In this document: in pieces, positions 45,036-53,641 of the stretch
How the letters are laid out: every line of letters starts with the position of its first letter
Position numbering within the stretch: position 1 is the stretch's first letter
Assembly: GCF_902753875.1 (NCBI RefSeq)
Contig: NZ_CADDTS010000033.1
Coordinates: 51,043 to 115,042 of the forward strand
Origin: Acinetobacter bouvetii
GTDB taxonomy: Bacteria; Pseudomonadota; Gammaproteobacteria; Pseudomonadales; Moraxellaceae
Direction: 5' to 3'
DNA length: 64,000 nucleotides
Notes under the pieces: model-generated
Told to the model about the DNA's origin: nothing
Databases searched by the model: none
Seen by the model: the letters and a program-made list of their open reading frames with translations, nothing else
Made by a program: the position numbers and the translations under genes

Positions 45036-45653
45036 TTATTTACCGTATTTAATCTTCTTGCTACGAAAAGCGGGCGAATTTAATAAAAACGGCCATTCTT
45101 TCTGATAATCCAATCCATATTGAAACAGTGAAACCAGCATCCGTGCGGTTAAGCCCCAGACAATCTCATTTTCAATACGCATACTGGGAAAGTACAAAGA
45201 CTGATGGGCATAACGGACTTCATAAGGGATAGGATGTGCTTTCATTAATCCATTTAATGAAGCAAAGAAAATGCGATCAATCTCGCTCGGTTGAGGCGTT
45301 AGTTTGACTTCAGGTGGAATCAGTCCAACCACAGGTTTCACCAACATCCCATTACGAGCCTTTTGCATCGGCAAATCGCCAATCAATTGCACATCAAATG
45401 GATTAAGCGCTGTTTCTTCGTAGGCCTCACGCAGCGCCACCACAATATTACTGGTATCTTGCGGATCGCGCTTACCTCCCGGAAATGAAACCTCTCCGGC
45501 ATGATTAGATAAATACAAAGAACGGCGTGTCAGAAGTACTTTAGGATTGGGCTCATTAGTAATGGCAATTAGCACAGCCGCTTGAGCAGGTTTGACACGT
45601 TTCGAAAAACGTAATCGATGCTGTAATAATTGTATTAATGAGTTGTCATCCAT
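45036..45653 (-). CDS. Nudix hydrolase, CoA pyrophosphatase-like (NudL)
   Basis: A 205-residue Nudix protein. The UPF0035/CoA-pyrophosphatase signature is clear: VLLTRRSLYLSNHAGEVSFPGG before the Nudix box, which ends with ALREAYEETALNP. The VEYRYAHQSLYF-like motif and the WGLTARMLVSL end also match NudL. It would cleave CoA or its thioesters at the pyrophosphate bond; specificity is inferred from these motifs only. It is the first gene of a pair with the gamma-carbonic anhydrase-like gene. Confidence 0.87.
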   Translation of the reverse strand: MDDNSLIQLLQHRLRFSKRVKPAQAAVLIAITNEPNPKVLLTRRSLYLSNHAGEVSFPGGKRDPQDTSNIVVALREAYEETALNPFDVQLIGDLPMQKARNGMLVKPVVGLIPPEVKLTPQPSEIDRIFFASLNGLMKAHPIPYEVRYAHQSLYFPSMRIENEIVWGLTARMLVSLFQYGLDYQKEWPFLLNSPAFRSKKIKYGK

Positions 45654-45772
45654 AAGCTACTGCTCCTCACTTCATCATGATTTCATCATAGCTGAATTTT
45701 TATGCCAAAGGATAGAAATGATGCCAAAGTTGGATTTTTCAGTTATGCTGATCAACACCTTTATCATTGACG

Positions 45773-46327
45773 ATGAATATGAATTTCTGTGTAATTTGCG
45801 GACATAAAACAACGGAAAAAATTCCACTTGGCGATCACCAGTTACGCCGTGTTTGTACAGATTGTGGCAATATTCATTATGTCAATCCGAAAGTGATTTG
45901 TGGTGCACTGGTGCTTTGGGAAAATAAAGTGCTGCTGTGCCGCCGTGCGATTGAACCGCGCTATGGTTTATGGACGCTACCAGCTGGTTATATGGAACTG
46001 TTTGAAACTATGGAGCAAGGTGCAGCCCGAGAAACCCGCGAAGAAGCAGAAGCGGAAGTTGAAATTGAACAGCTTTACTGTATGTACAATATTCCCCGGA
46101 TTGGACAAATATACGTTTTATTTAAGGCCAATCTGGTCAATGGCGTATTTGGTGCAGGTGAAGAAACCATTGAATCGCGTTTATTTGAAGAACATGAAAT
46201 TCCCTGGTCTGAACTAGCCTTTCCAAGTGTAGAGCGCACCTTAAGACACTATTTTGAAGATCGTAAAACTGCTTCATTCAACATGCATTTAGAAACGCTG
46301 GGCTCACGATTAGATCATACCGGTTAA
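45773..46327 (+). CDS. Nudix hydrolase with N-terminal zinc ribbon
   Basis: A 184-residue protein. The N-terminal zinc ribbon has Cys pairs CVICG and CTDCG; the Nudix box runs through LPAGYMELFETMEQGAARETREEAEAE-type sequence (key residues Gly, Glu, Arg-Glu, Glu-Glu present). The arrangement resembles NudC-like NADH/ADP-ribose pyrophosphatases, but the true NudC motif after the box is not evident. Substrate unknown. The ATG at 45773 is preferred over the TTG at 45767. It is divergent from NudL. Confidence 0.87.
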   Translation: MNMNFCVICGHKTTEKIPLGDHQLRRVCTDCGNIHYVNPKVICGALVLWENKVLLCRRAIEPRYGLWTLPAGYMELFETMEQGAARETREEAEAEVEIEQLYCMYNIPRIGQIYVLFKANLVNGVFGAGEETIESRLFEEHEIPWSELAFPSVERTLRHYFEDRKTASFNMHLETLGSRLDHTG

Positions 46328-46353
46328 AATATAGAAATCATTCAACTGAATGA

Positions 46354-46382
46354 AAAAAGCCCATCGATCTGATGGGCTTTTT
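46354..46382. terminator. Bidirectional terminator between the Nudix gene and filF
   Basis: AAAAAGCCCATC (46354-46365) and GATGGGCTTTTT (46371-46382) form a 12-bp stem around a 5-nt loop, between convergent genes. Confidence 0.9.
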
Positions 46383-46391
46383 AACTTCTCG

Positions 46392-48323
46392 CTATTTCAC
46401 ATGAACTGAATAACAAGGCGCTAAAGCAAAGGTCAAAGTTCCTCCGCTTAACTTCGCAAGATCGGTATCTTGAGACGTATGTGTCGCGTTATTCGTATTA
46501 TAAACTTTCTGGAAACTTGCCAGAGAATTTGCCCATTTTACGGTACTACCTTCAGAATCATTAAATGTCACTGCTGCTGAGCCACTATTAATATTTAAAA
46601 GATTGCCTACATTCAATAAAGCACCACCGACTACAATAGTTTCAGAAGTATCGGAAGTCTTGATATTGGTATTCATGCCCACCAAAGCACCATCAATTTT
46701 ACCTAATGCAGCATTCCCCAGCACCATTCTTAATGACAATGTCTTGTTGTTAGTAAATGCACGAGAAATAGTACCAATACGATATTGTTGAACGCCAAAC
46801 CCATCCATATAGGTCGATGAATTAAACTGAGTACTATCACAAGAAGCCGTACTCATATCATTTTCAGTGTTGCCTGACTTTATATTGGTTCGGATGTTCC
46901 CTTTCTCATCAATCACTATACCCAATACCACATCTGCCACACTGGTATCTGTAAATTTAAAGGTTAAATTCGCATACATCGGGAAGGCATAACTCTCACC
47001 TGCACCTACATTATTGATAGATTTAAATACTCTTTTATCCAAATAAGTAATCGGGAAAATTTTGTACAGATCAAGTGTGCCTTTGAAATTTTCACTACCA
47101 ATGGTCTGACTCCATAAACCATAATCCTGCTCATCTGCTGTTGTAACCGTCGTTTTTCCAGTCAGGAGCTTATAGAATTTTTCTTTACCGGCAATCATAT
47201 AATCGTTATACAAAGTACCTTGATAAATACTTAAAGGTGTAGTGACTTGATCAACCTGAAAATCATAATTTTGATCAATTTTCTTGGTCACCGGATTAAT
47301 CCAATGATTCTGTGCATTTGCCGTCATACGAATCGGTTTTGTACCCGTAATCAGTTTAGTATTCAGACCACCGATGGTTGATGTATTTGTAACACCAGCC
47401 CCGCGCCACTGTAAACCGCTACCAAAAGTATAACCATCACGGTCAGTAATCAGCATGAAATGACCAAACAGATGTTGGGTCGAACTGTCTTCTGTGTTAC
47501 AGATAGTTTTATTACACCCCACTAAACCATCCGAACCACTTAATAGGCTACCGACAATTCCAGCCGTAGAGAATAAAGAAAACTCAGGCTGATACACACC
47601 AGCATTAGCAATAGTAACCAAATTACTTAAAGTGGAAAAAGCCTCTGTATCACTTATTCCAGAAATATTTACCCATGGTTTGAGCAGATTTTCCAAATCA
47701 ATATCGGTCGCAGTGACAAATTTACCTGATAAGATAGATTCACTCATCTTTTCTAAATCTACACGCATCTGATCTGTAATATACAAAGGCTGAATATCTG
47801 TAGAATCAACAATATTGTTATTTTGCTTGGCAAGTGCTTGCAATATTTTGACTAAACGCATCGCTACTTTGACAGTATTATCATTAGGATCTAACGACGC
47901 TGCCGTCTGACTGGTCATTCCGGAAGCAATATCTAAAATAGTTAAACGTGGTAATTGTGAAGTACTTACCCGGGCAATTTTATTGAGGTCCAAAACGCCT
48001 AAACTAATTTGTTTATCTTTTTCACCTTTGATAAAGAAAGTGATTTTGTCACCAACTTTACATGCACCTGTTGCTGCACCATTATTCAAATCAAAAGAGG
48101 TCACAAAGCTGTTTTTAGTATCACTACTACAGGTAAAATTTAAACCATTTAGTGGATAATCTAATGCAAACCCAAGACATCCCGTTGCACCAATACTACA
48201 AGCACCATTCGCTGTACTGCTGTCATAAACTTCTGGTTTAACATTTGCGCTTTCTCCGCCGCAACCACTCAAAGCTGCCATTAATGAAGTGATGGCAAAA
48301 GGTAATAAATATTTATTTCTCAT
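46392..48323 (-). CDS. filF: FilF, lipoprotein of the fil cluster
   Basis: A 643-residue protein exported as a lipoprotein: hydrophobic signal followed by the lipobox LSGC (Cys21). The mature part is Ser/Thr/Asn-rich with many beta-type segments and several Cys pairs (GACSIGATGCLGF, FTCSSD, GCNKTICN), suggesting extracellular disulfides. Annotated homologues in Acinetobacter are called putative pilus assembly protein FilF, but I see no chaperone-usher or type IV pilin motif. It is last in filA-F and ends at a bidirectional terminator. Role unknown; outer-membrane or surface localisation is inferred. Confidence 0.82.
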   Translation of the reverse strand: MRNKYLLPFAITSLMAALSGCGGESANVKPEVYDSSTANGACSIGATGCLGFALDYPLNGLNFTCSSDTKNSFVTSFDLNNGAATGACKVGDKITFFIKGEKDKQISLGVLDLNKIARVSTSQLPRLTILDIASGMTSQTAASLDPNDNTVKVAMRLVKILQALAKQNNNIVDSTDIQPLYITDQMRVDLEKMSESILSGKFVTATDIDLENLLKPWVNISGISDTEAFSTLSNLVTIANAGVYQPEFSLFSTAGIVGSLLSGSDGLVGCNKTICNTEDSSTQHLFGHFMLITDRDGYTFGSGLQWRGAGVTNTSTIGGLNTKLITGTKPIRMTANAQNHWINPVTKKIDQNYDFQVDQVTTPLSIYQGTLYNDYMIAGKEKFYKLLTGKTTVTTADEQDYGLWSQTIGSENFKGTLDLYKIFPITYLDKRVFKSINNVGAGESYAFPMYANLTFKFTDTSVADVVLGIVIDEKGNIRTNIKSGNTENDMSTASCDSTQFNSSTYMDGFGVQQYRIGTISRAFTNNKTLSLRMVLGNAALGKIDGALVGMNTNIKTSDTSETIVVGGALLNVGNLLNINSGSAAVTFNDSEGSTVKWANSLASFQKVYNTNNATHTSQDTDLAKLSGGTLTFALAPCYSVHVK

Positions 48324-48344
48324 CCTGATTCTCTTTTTATATCC

Positions 48345-49625
48345 TTAGCGAATCGCTATTAATTTTAATTGACCCTGATTTGTCAAAGCCCTGTTATCTA
48401 GATCTATAGCACTGGCTAAAGGTGTTAATAATATATATTGACTTTTCTCAGGAACATGTATGACTCCTTCAATCTTTTCATGGGAAATAAAGGAGGACGA
48501 TGCTTCATTATTTTTAAAACCACCTGCACCTTCCAGTACACATCCCTTAGAATCCAAAAATACAACAAATGGCCAATAAAACGTAGGATTCTCTTGGCGT
48601 GAAGCATAAGAGTTAATTTGAACATTCTGAATAGCATTTGCAAGTTTCACAATTTCAAAATCAAACTGCTCTTTTAAAGGTGCCCGTGGCCAAACATTAA
48701 TATCCTTATTCAAACTGACAGTTTTCGCATCTTTGATTTTTTTGTCTTGGATACACTGGTGACCTAGACTATTCACTGCATCTGCTTGAGATACCCGATA
48801 ATACGTTGAAGATAATGTAATTGGACCACTATCCTGTTGTTGTTTCTTGTTAAAAAAAGATTGTAGTAAAGATTTACTCACCCCTTTTTCTCTTTCAACG
48901 ACCTGTAAACGAGTCGCTCCATGTTTAGTATCTATAATGCCTTCGGGCATTGTATAGAACCGTTTCTTGCCTTCCAGATTGAATTCTTTATCTTCTAGGT
49001 ATTCATTTTTAATATATTTTTCGCCATCTATCGTTGCAAAGGCTTCAGTATCCTCTGTTGCTTGCTTGTTAACAGCTCGGCTCATTGACGGTTGTTTTGG
49101 TTCGAAATTATCAATTTTCGAATGAGCTTCAACGTCTTCTTTTTCTACTTTGAATTCAACTGGAATAATATCCGTTTTCTGCTTTTTAACCTTTTTTCCT
49201 ATACTTATTTTTGGTTCCACTCCCTTAGATAGGTCAGATTCAACGCTCAATTCTGAATCTTCAGATTTTTTAGCTTTGGGGATATTTTTTGATGATTGTG
49301 ACTCATATTGCGGTACTTTATCACCCGTCAATGCTGGTGCAATTTGAATGACTTTTGCATTGTTATTCTGAGGTAATTGATGCTGTGATTCTTTAACAAT
49401 CACAGCTTGCTCAGTTTTAAAAACGTGAGTTGCACTATTTTGTTGTGGCAGAACTTCTTGCAGTGACTCTTTGACAGTCTGCTTTGTTTGCTCAGATTTA
49501 ATGGATTTAGCCGGGACTTTCTGCTGCACGACCATAGGACGACCGTCCGGACCAATGATGGTATAAAACTCGCCCGCATACGAAAAAGATACTTGCACCA
49601 TACACAGTGTAAGTATCGATTTCAT
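48345..49625 (-). CDS. filE: FilE, exported protein of the fil cluster
   Basis: A 426-residue protein with a signal peptide (MKSILTLCMVQVSFSYAG). Just after cleavage comes FYTIIGPDGRPMVVQQKVP, a DUF4124-like beta-hairpin. Residues about 40-200 are low-complexity, Lys/Glu/Gln-rich and probably disordered; the remainder has a globular domain ending in LKLIAIR. The ATG at 49625 is preceded by AAGGGA, so it is preferred over three upstream in-frame codons. Acinetobacter homologues are labelled pilus assembly protein FilE; the evidence for pilus function is weak. Confidence 0.8.
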   Translation of the reverse strand: MKSILTLCMVQVSFSYAGEFYTIIGPDGRPMVVQQKVPAKSIKSEQTKQTVKESLQEVLPQQNSATHVFKTEQAVIVKESQHQLPQNNNAKVIQIAPALTGDKVPQYESQSSKNIPKAKKSEDSELSVESDLSKGVEPKISIGKKVKKQKTDIIPVEFKVEKEDVEAHSKIDNFEPKQPSMSRAVNKQATEDTEAFATIDGEKYIKNEYLEDKEFNLEGKKRFYTMPEGIIDTKHGATRLQVVEREKGVSKSLLQSFFNKKQQQDSGPITLSSTYYRVSQADAVNSLGHQCIQDKKIKDAKTVSLNKDINVWPRAPLKEQFDFEIVKLANAIQNVQINSYASRQENPTFYWPFVVFLDSKGCVLEGAGGFKNNEASSSFISHEKIEGVIHVPEKSQYILLTPLASAIDLDNRALTNQGQLKLIAIR

Positions 49626-49657
49626 AAATGAATTCCCTTTCATTATTTTCAATTTAC

Positions 49658-51322
49658 CTACCATCTTGTTCTATAGTTCAATCCTAGAATGGTGACTTTT
49701 GTATCTGTTTTAACGTTTAAACCTGCATATGGGTTTAACAATAAGTTATTTACCCCAGTACAATTCGATAAACAACTTGTATTTGCAGGAATATTATCTT
49801 TACTACGTAAAAAACCAATTGATAAATCTAAATCAGTATCTGCATCAAAACGATACCCGACCCCAAGACCAAATAATTGTGCATTATTAATAGGTACCAT
49901 TGTATTTCGTTTATTATCAGGAATGGCACTGGTTCGTGGTTCATAACCTGCGCGCAACTTTAAACGATCAGTTGCCGAATATTCCACACCTACACCATAA
50001 CTCCAAGGTGAAGTAAATTTCAGAGGTAATGCAAGTGAGTTATCCCCAATATTTTCTGAAAGTAACTTGGCAATTTTGAGTGCTGAAATTTGTCGGTCAA
50101 ATTCAAATTTAAATTTGTCCCATGCTTTATAGTCCGTCCAGCCTACGTCAAAATTAATCTGTAAATCAGGTAAAATTTTATATTTTATACCTGATTGGAA
50201 ATGGGCTGGATACTCAAAATCCATTGAAACCAGACCAGACTCACTGGCAGGTACTGCATTTGGAAAACCTAAAATAGCTGCAAGAATTTGCCCTGTAGGA
50301 GAAGACATTAATCCTTTAATCAACTCTCGCGGAGCTTTGGCATTATCAATATGATATTTACCTTTTAAACGCATTTTGGCAGCACTTTGATACACCATAC
50401 CAAAGCTAAAATCATCTGTTGGTTCCCACAGCACCCCAAGGTTATAGCTTGGGCTGAGTGATTGCTCCATGGAAAGTTGCAGCTGCCCAAACTTGCCAAA
50501 TGGATTCATGCCTTCTTCGGTATTACACATCCCTAACAATAAGATATCGGTAATAATATCCGAGTTTTCTTTAAATGGCGTACAAACAACCTCATCGATC
50601 ATTCGTAGCATACCAATCAATTCATTGGGAAAACGTAAATCTGTTTTTAGTCCAATGGCTTGATAAGACATTCCAACTGAAGCACCCACTGATAAGTGGT
50701 CATTGACTTCATAAGCTATTGATGGAGATAAATAGGTAATCCTTTCGAGGGCAACCTGCTGCCCCATATAATTACCCGGATTACCATTTTCTGCACCAAA
50801 CCCTGCCACCAAGGGTGCATACATAGCTGTTGCAAAAGTCGTTTTTGACCCAGGAGGATTGTAAGCAATACCAGCCGTAGGGGCTGCCATTGGCATACCT
50901 TCACCCAAATCCACCATTTTTTTCAGCACAGGAACATATAGGCTGACGTATTCTACGTCACCATTTACCGTCCCTTTAAAATCTGTACATAAATCTGAAG
51001 AAACTTCTGGTCCATCATTACAGACCATCGGGTCATCAGAATAACCGAATACGTTATAACCAGCAGGAACAGAAAATTCTCTTTTAATATCAAAATTTGC
51101 CAGAATACCCTGTACATCTGTTTGCAAGCCTTCAATTTTGGTTAGGGCTGCAGGGTTAAAATGAATAGCACTAATTCCAGGAGGATCTGCAGTAACAGCA
51201 TTCCCCATGCTCAATGATCGAATATCTACAGATAAGTTCGTCCCTAATTGAGCAAATGTTGCACTTGAACAGCCCGATACGATAATTGCTGCGGCTAACG
51301 GGCGAAGTCGAATCTTATACAT
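49658..51322 (-). CDS. filD: FilD, FadL/TodX-family outer-membrane protein
   Basis: A 554-residue OMPP1/FadL-type barrel. After the signal (LRPLAAAIIVSGCSSATFA) comes RSLSMGNAVTADPPGISAIHFNPAALTKI, which holds the conserved NPA motif of FadL plugs. Barrel segments such as SAIPDNKRNTMVPIN and VTILGLNYRTRW (C-terminal Trp) follow. FadL proteins move hydrophobic molecules across the outer membrane. Here it sits between filC and filE in the same transcript, so it may serve the Fil surface structure rather than fatty acid uptake. Confidence 0.85.
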   Translation of the reverse strand: MYKIRLRPLAAAIIVSGCSSATFAQLGTNLSVDIRSLSMGNAVTADPPGISAIHFNPAALTKIEGLQTDVQGILANFDIKREFSVPAGYNVFGYSDDPMVCNDGPEVSSDLCTDFKGTVNGDVEYVSLYVPVLKKMVDLGEGMPMAAPTAGIAYNPPGSKTTFATAMYAPLVAGFGAENGNPGNYMGQQVALERITYLSPSIAYEVNDHLSVGASVGMSYQAIGLKTDLRFPNELIGMLRMIDEVVCTPFKENSDIITDILLLGMCNTEEGMNPFGKFGQLQLSMEQSLSPSYNLGVLWEPTDDFSFGMVYQSAAKMRLKGKYHIDNAKAPRELIKGLMSSPTGQILAAILGFPNAVPASESGLVSMDFEYPAHFQSGIKYKILPDLQINFDVGWTDYKAWDKFKFEFDRQISALKIAKLLSENIGDNSLALPLKFTSPWSYGVGVEYSATDRLKLRAGYEPRTSAIPDNKRNTMVPINNAQLFGLGVGYRFDADTDLDLSIGFLRSKDNIPANTSCLSNCTGVNNLLLNPYAGLNVKTDTKVTILGLNYRTRW

Positions 51323-51334
51323 ACGACTACCCTC

Positions 51335-52564
51335 TTAGCGAAGTTTCTTACCGAAACCTAAAATATCCAGCGGGAATGACAAACCTAAAGACACATCTGG
51401 AGCATCTTCTGTTAAACCTATGCCCACAGTTCCATTCACAATAGTTTCAGGTGAAACACGAACACCCAAAGAAATAGATAAAGTAGAACTTGTCTGATCT
51501 GCTGGTGCATAGCTTTCACCTGTACTATAGGTGAACTCTGACCCCGTATTGAAACTTTGCTGATACGACATGGTCATAGAGACATCATAGTTAAACGAAT
51601 AAGCAAAACCTAAAGCAAAACCACCACTAATACCGGGTTCAAAATCTTCCAGTACTCGTGTACCACGACGCTGATCAAGACCTGTTTCTTTAAACCCATA
51701 ATTTGCTGAAACTGATGCAAAAAGTACTACAGGATCAATATATTTACGCGTACTTGCACCAATACCTGCGGAGTAATAACCTTTACCAGTCGGCAAATCA
51801 TTTGTGGCATTCACTTCATAAGGACTATCGCCTGTTTTAGTAGAAACATTTCCGAACAAGATCAGAGGTAATCTACCAGCCTTAAGCGGGAAAGGTTCCC
51901 AACGTGCTCCGAATGAAATATCACCCAAACCTGCTGTAGAAGCATCCTTTAATAAATCTGTTTTAGCAACCAAAGGAAGTGAAGCAGTAAACGTTAAATT
52001 ATCCAGTACACCGTATTGTGCTGTAAAAGTATTGGTAAGAGAATGCGTTGCATTTTCTTGTACACGTAGTTGATACAGCTGACCATTTGCCATTTCTGCA
52101 TCAATTTGCGTATCTCTATAATATGTATAATCAATATCATAATAAGATGAAATCTCACCTTGTTTAATTAATGAATATTGTCTTTCATTTGAGGTGAAAA
52201 CTTCCTGTAGACTTGCTTCCTTACTCGCATCACCTTCTTGCTGTTGTAATGCAGTCGATGCTTTAGTGTGGCTATCCACAGGCTGGGCTGCTGTCGCATT
52301 ATTACCCGTATTTTGTGCAACACTTGTTGTATCTGCATCGGCTTCTTCAACAGTCTCGTATTCACCTAATCCCGGTTCCTCTGCACTAACTGCTGCAGTT
52401 TCTTGCTTCCCAACAGGTTGAGATGCCGTCGACTCAGCCTCTGCTTCCTGCTGATCTACAACCTCATATTCACCCAGTGCTGGCTCTTCAGCTGCATAGG
52501 CCACCCCTATTGCCATTTGAACACTTAATGCCAATAAAGTTTTGTTCATCCATTTACGATTCAT
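51335..52564 (-). CDS. filC: FilC, outer-membrane barrel protein with N-terminal acidic repeats
   Basis: A 409-residue exported protein (signal peptide ending VAYA). After the signal are two degenerate acidic repeats, EEPALGEYEVVDQQEAE and EEPGLGEYETVEEADAD, then a Gln/Ala-rich linker. The region from about residue 150 is beta-barrel-like (ATHSLTNTFTAQYGVLDNLT, FSFNYDVSMTMSYQQS). It is 12 nt upstream of filD. The start is uncertain between ATG 52564 and 52579. Function inferred only from cluster membership. Confidence 0.78.
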   Translation of the reverse strand: MNRKWMNKTLLALSVQMAIGVAYAAEEPALGEYEVVDQQEAEAESTASQPVGKQETAAVSAEEPGLGEYETVEEADADTTSVAQNTGNNATAAQPVDSHTKASTALQQQEGDASKEASLQEVFTSNERQYSLIKQGEISSYYDIDYTYYRDTQIDAEMANGQLYQLRVQENATHSLTNTFTAQYGVLDNLTFTASLPLVAKTDLLKDASTAGLGDISFGARWEPFPLKAGRLPLILFGNVSTKTGDSPYEVNATNDLPTGKGYYSAGIGASTRKYIDPVVLFASVSANYGFKETGLDQRRGTRVLEDFEPGISGGFALGFAYSFNYDVSMTMSYQQSFNTGSEFTYSTGESYAPADQTSSTLSISLGVRVSPETIVNGTVGIGLTEDAPDVSLGLSFPLDILGFGKKLR

Positions 52565-52610
52565 ATTCCATTCCACCATTTTTATTTTTTTAATCTGCTA
52601 CATTTATACG

Positions 52611-53444
52611 TTATTTACTCTTGTAATAAAGACGTAAAAAATTATATGTCGGCTGACCATACTGCTCTGAACTTTCGTTTAAATTTTTATCCAATCGAAT
52701 TGTAGAAGCTTTATCTGCAATTTTATCCATATAGAACTGTGGGTATTGAATATTGACAAAAGCATAGCGGTTCACGGTTGCATCTTCGACGTGTCTTAAA
52801 TCTGAATCTTGAAGTGTTAATAAATTTTTTCTGTGTTCAGGCGCAACATTAATTAAAAACAGGGTATTGTTTTCCCATATCTCTTTAAAACGTTGTTCAT
52901 CAAAACTGATATTCCCTAAAGCCGGATCTGCCACATACACACGACCATTTTTATAGGCTTTAAATACTACGAAATGTTTAAAGCCTGCATAAGAAATGGG
53001 TACAATGGCGGGTTCAGCCTGTTTGACCAAATCTGTAAATTCACCTTTATAGCCTCCGCTTTCCAGCCCTAAAGCACCAACGAAGCGCTTCATATCTAAA
53101 AGTGAAAAACTACGACGTTCAACAATCTTTTCAGTTTCGCCAAACTTTAAAAGACCGTTCATGGTTTCCTGTTCTGATAATTGCGTTCCGACATAACCAT
53201 TCAACAAGGTGGTCAAGGCCGCAGATCCACAACTATAATCATAAGCTTGACGAACAATGCCACGAAATTGATCTACTAAGGCAGGTTTAATCAGGACAGG
53301 CTCTCTATGCATACGCGTAAAAGAGTCATTTCGAGAATCCAGCGTTTCTGTGTAATACACAGCTTCTGCTGGTTTCTTTTTTATATCAAAGGCTTCTGTG
53401 GCAAAGTAGTACATCAATGCCGAGCCTAACGCGATCTCTAACAT
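52611..53444 (-). CDS. filB: FilB, C39-family cysteine protease-like protein
   Basis: A 277-residue protein with a weak N-terminal hydrophobic anchor (residues 3-15) and a C39-type papain-fold domain. Gln66 and Cys72 (RQAYDYSCGSAAL), His157 (FKHFVVFK) and Asp173 (VADPALG) give the full catalytic set. Stand-alone C39 proteins process leader peptides ending in Gly-Gly or similar. It is encoded right after filA, whose mature N-terminus carries a LGATTGQDGI motif that is a candidate substrate. It is separated from filA by a strong terminator at 53603-53632. Confidence 0.83.
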   Translation of the reverse strand: MLEIALGSALMYYFATEAFDIKKKPAEAVYYTETLDSRNDSFTRMHREPVLIKPALVDQFRGIVRQAYDYSCGSAALTTLLNGYVGTQLSEQETMNGLLKFGETEKIVERRSFSLLDMKRFVGALGLESGGYKGEFTDLVKQAEPAIVPISYAGFKHFVVFKAYKNGRVYVADPALGNISFDEQRFKEIWENNTLFLINVAPEHRKNLLTLQDSDLRHVEDATVNRYAFVNIQYPQFYMDKIADKASTIRLDKNLNESSEQYGQPTYNFLRLYYKSK

Positions 53445-53602
53445 ATCTTTTAACTTTTCTAGTTATCGGCATGACGTGCCATTGTTCATTATTTTTCTAG
53501 AGCTTATGCTCTACATCCATGTAAAAAGGAAGATAACCTTTTTTATAAAAAAAAACAGCTTTTTTTTAGCTTTTTTGATGAATTTCACATTATTTTTGTA
53601 AA

Positions 53603-53632
53603 AAAAAGCGCGTGAATTCACGCGCTTTTTTT
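53603..53632 (-). terminator. Strong terminator/attenuator between filA and filB
   Basis: GCGCGTGAATTCACGCGC (53608-53625) is a perfect 18-nt palindrome flanked by A7 and T7 tracts. It follows the filA stop by 10 nt. Since filB-F have no strong separate promoter that I can see, they are probably reached by read-through. Confidence 0.88.
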
Positions 53633-53641
53633 GATATAGAA

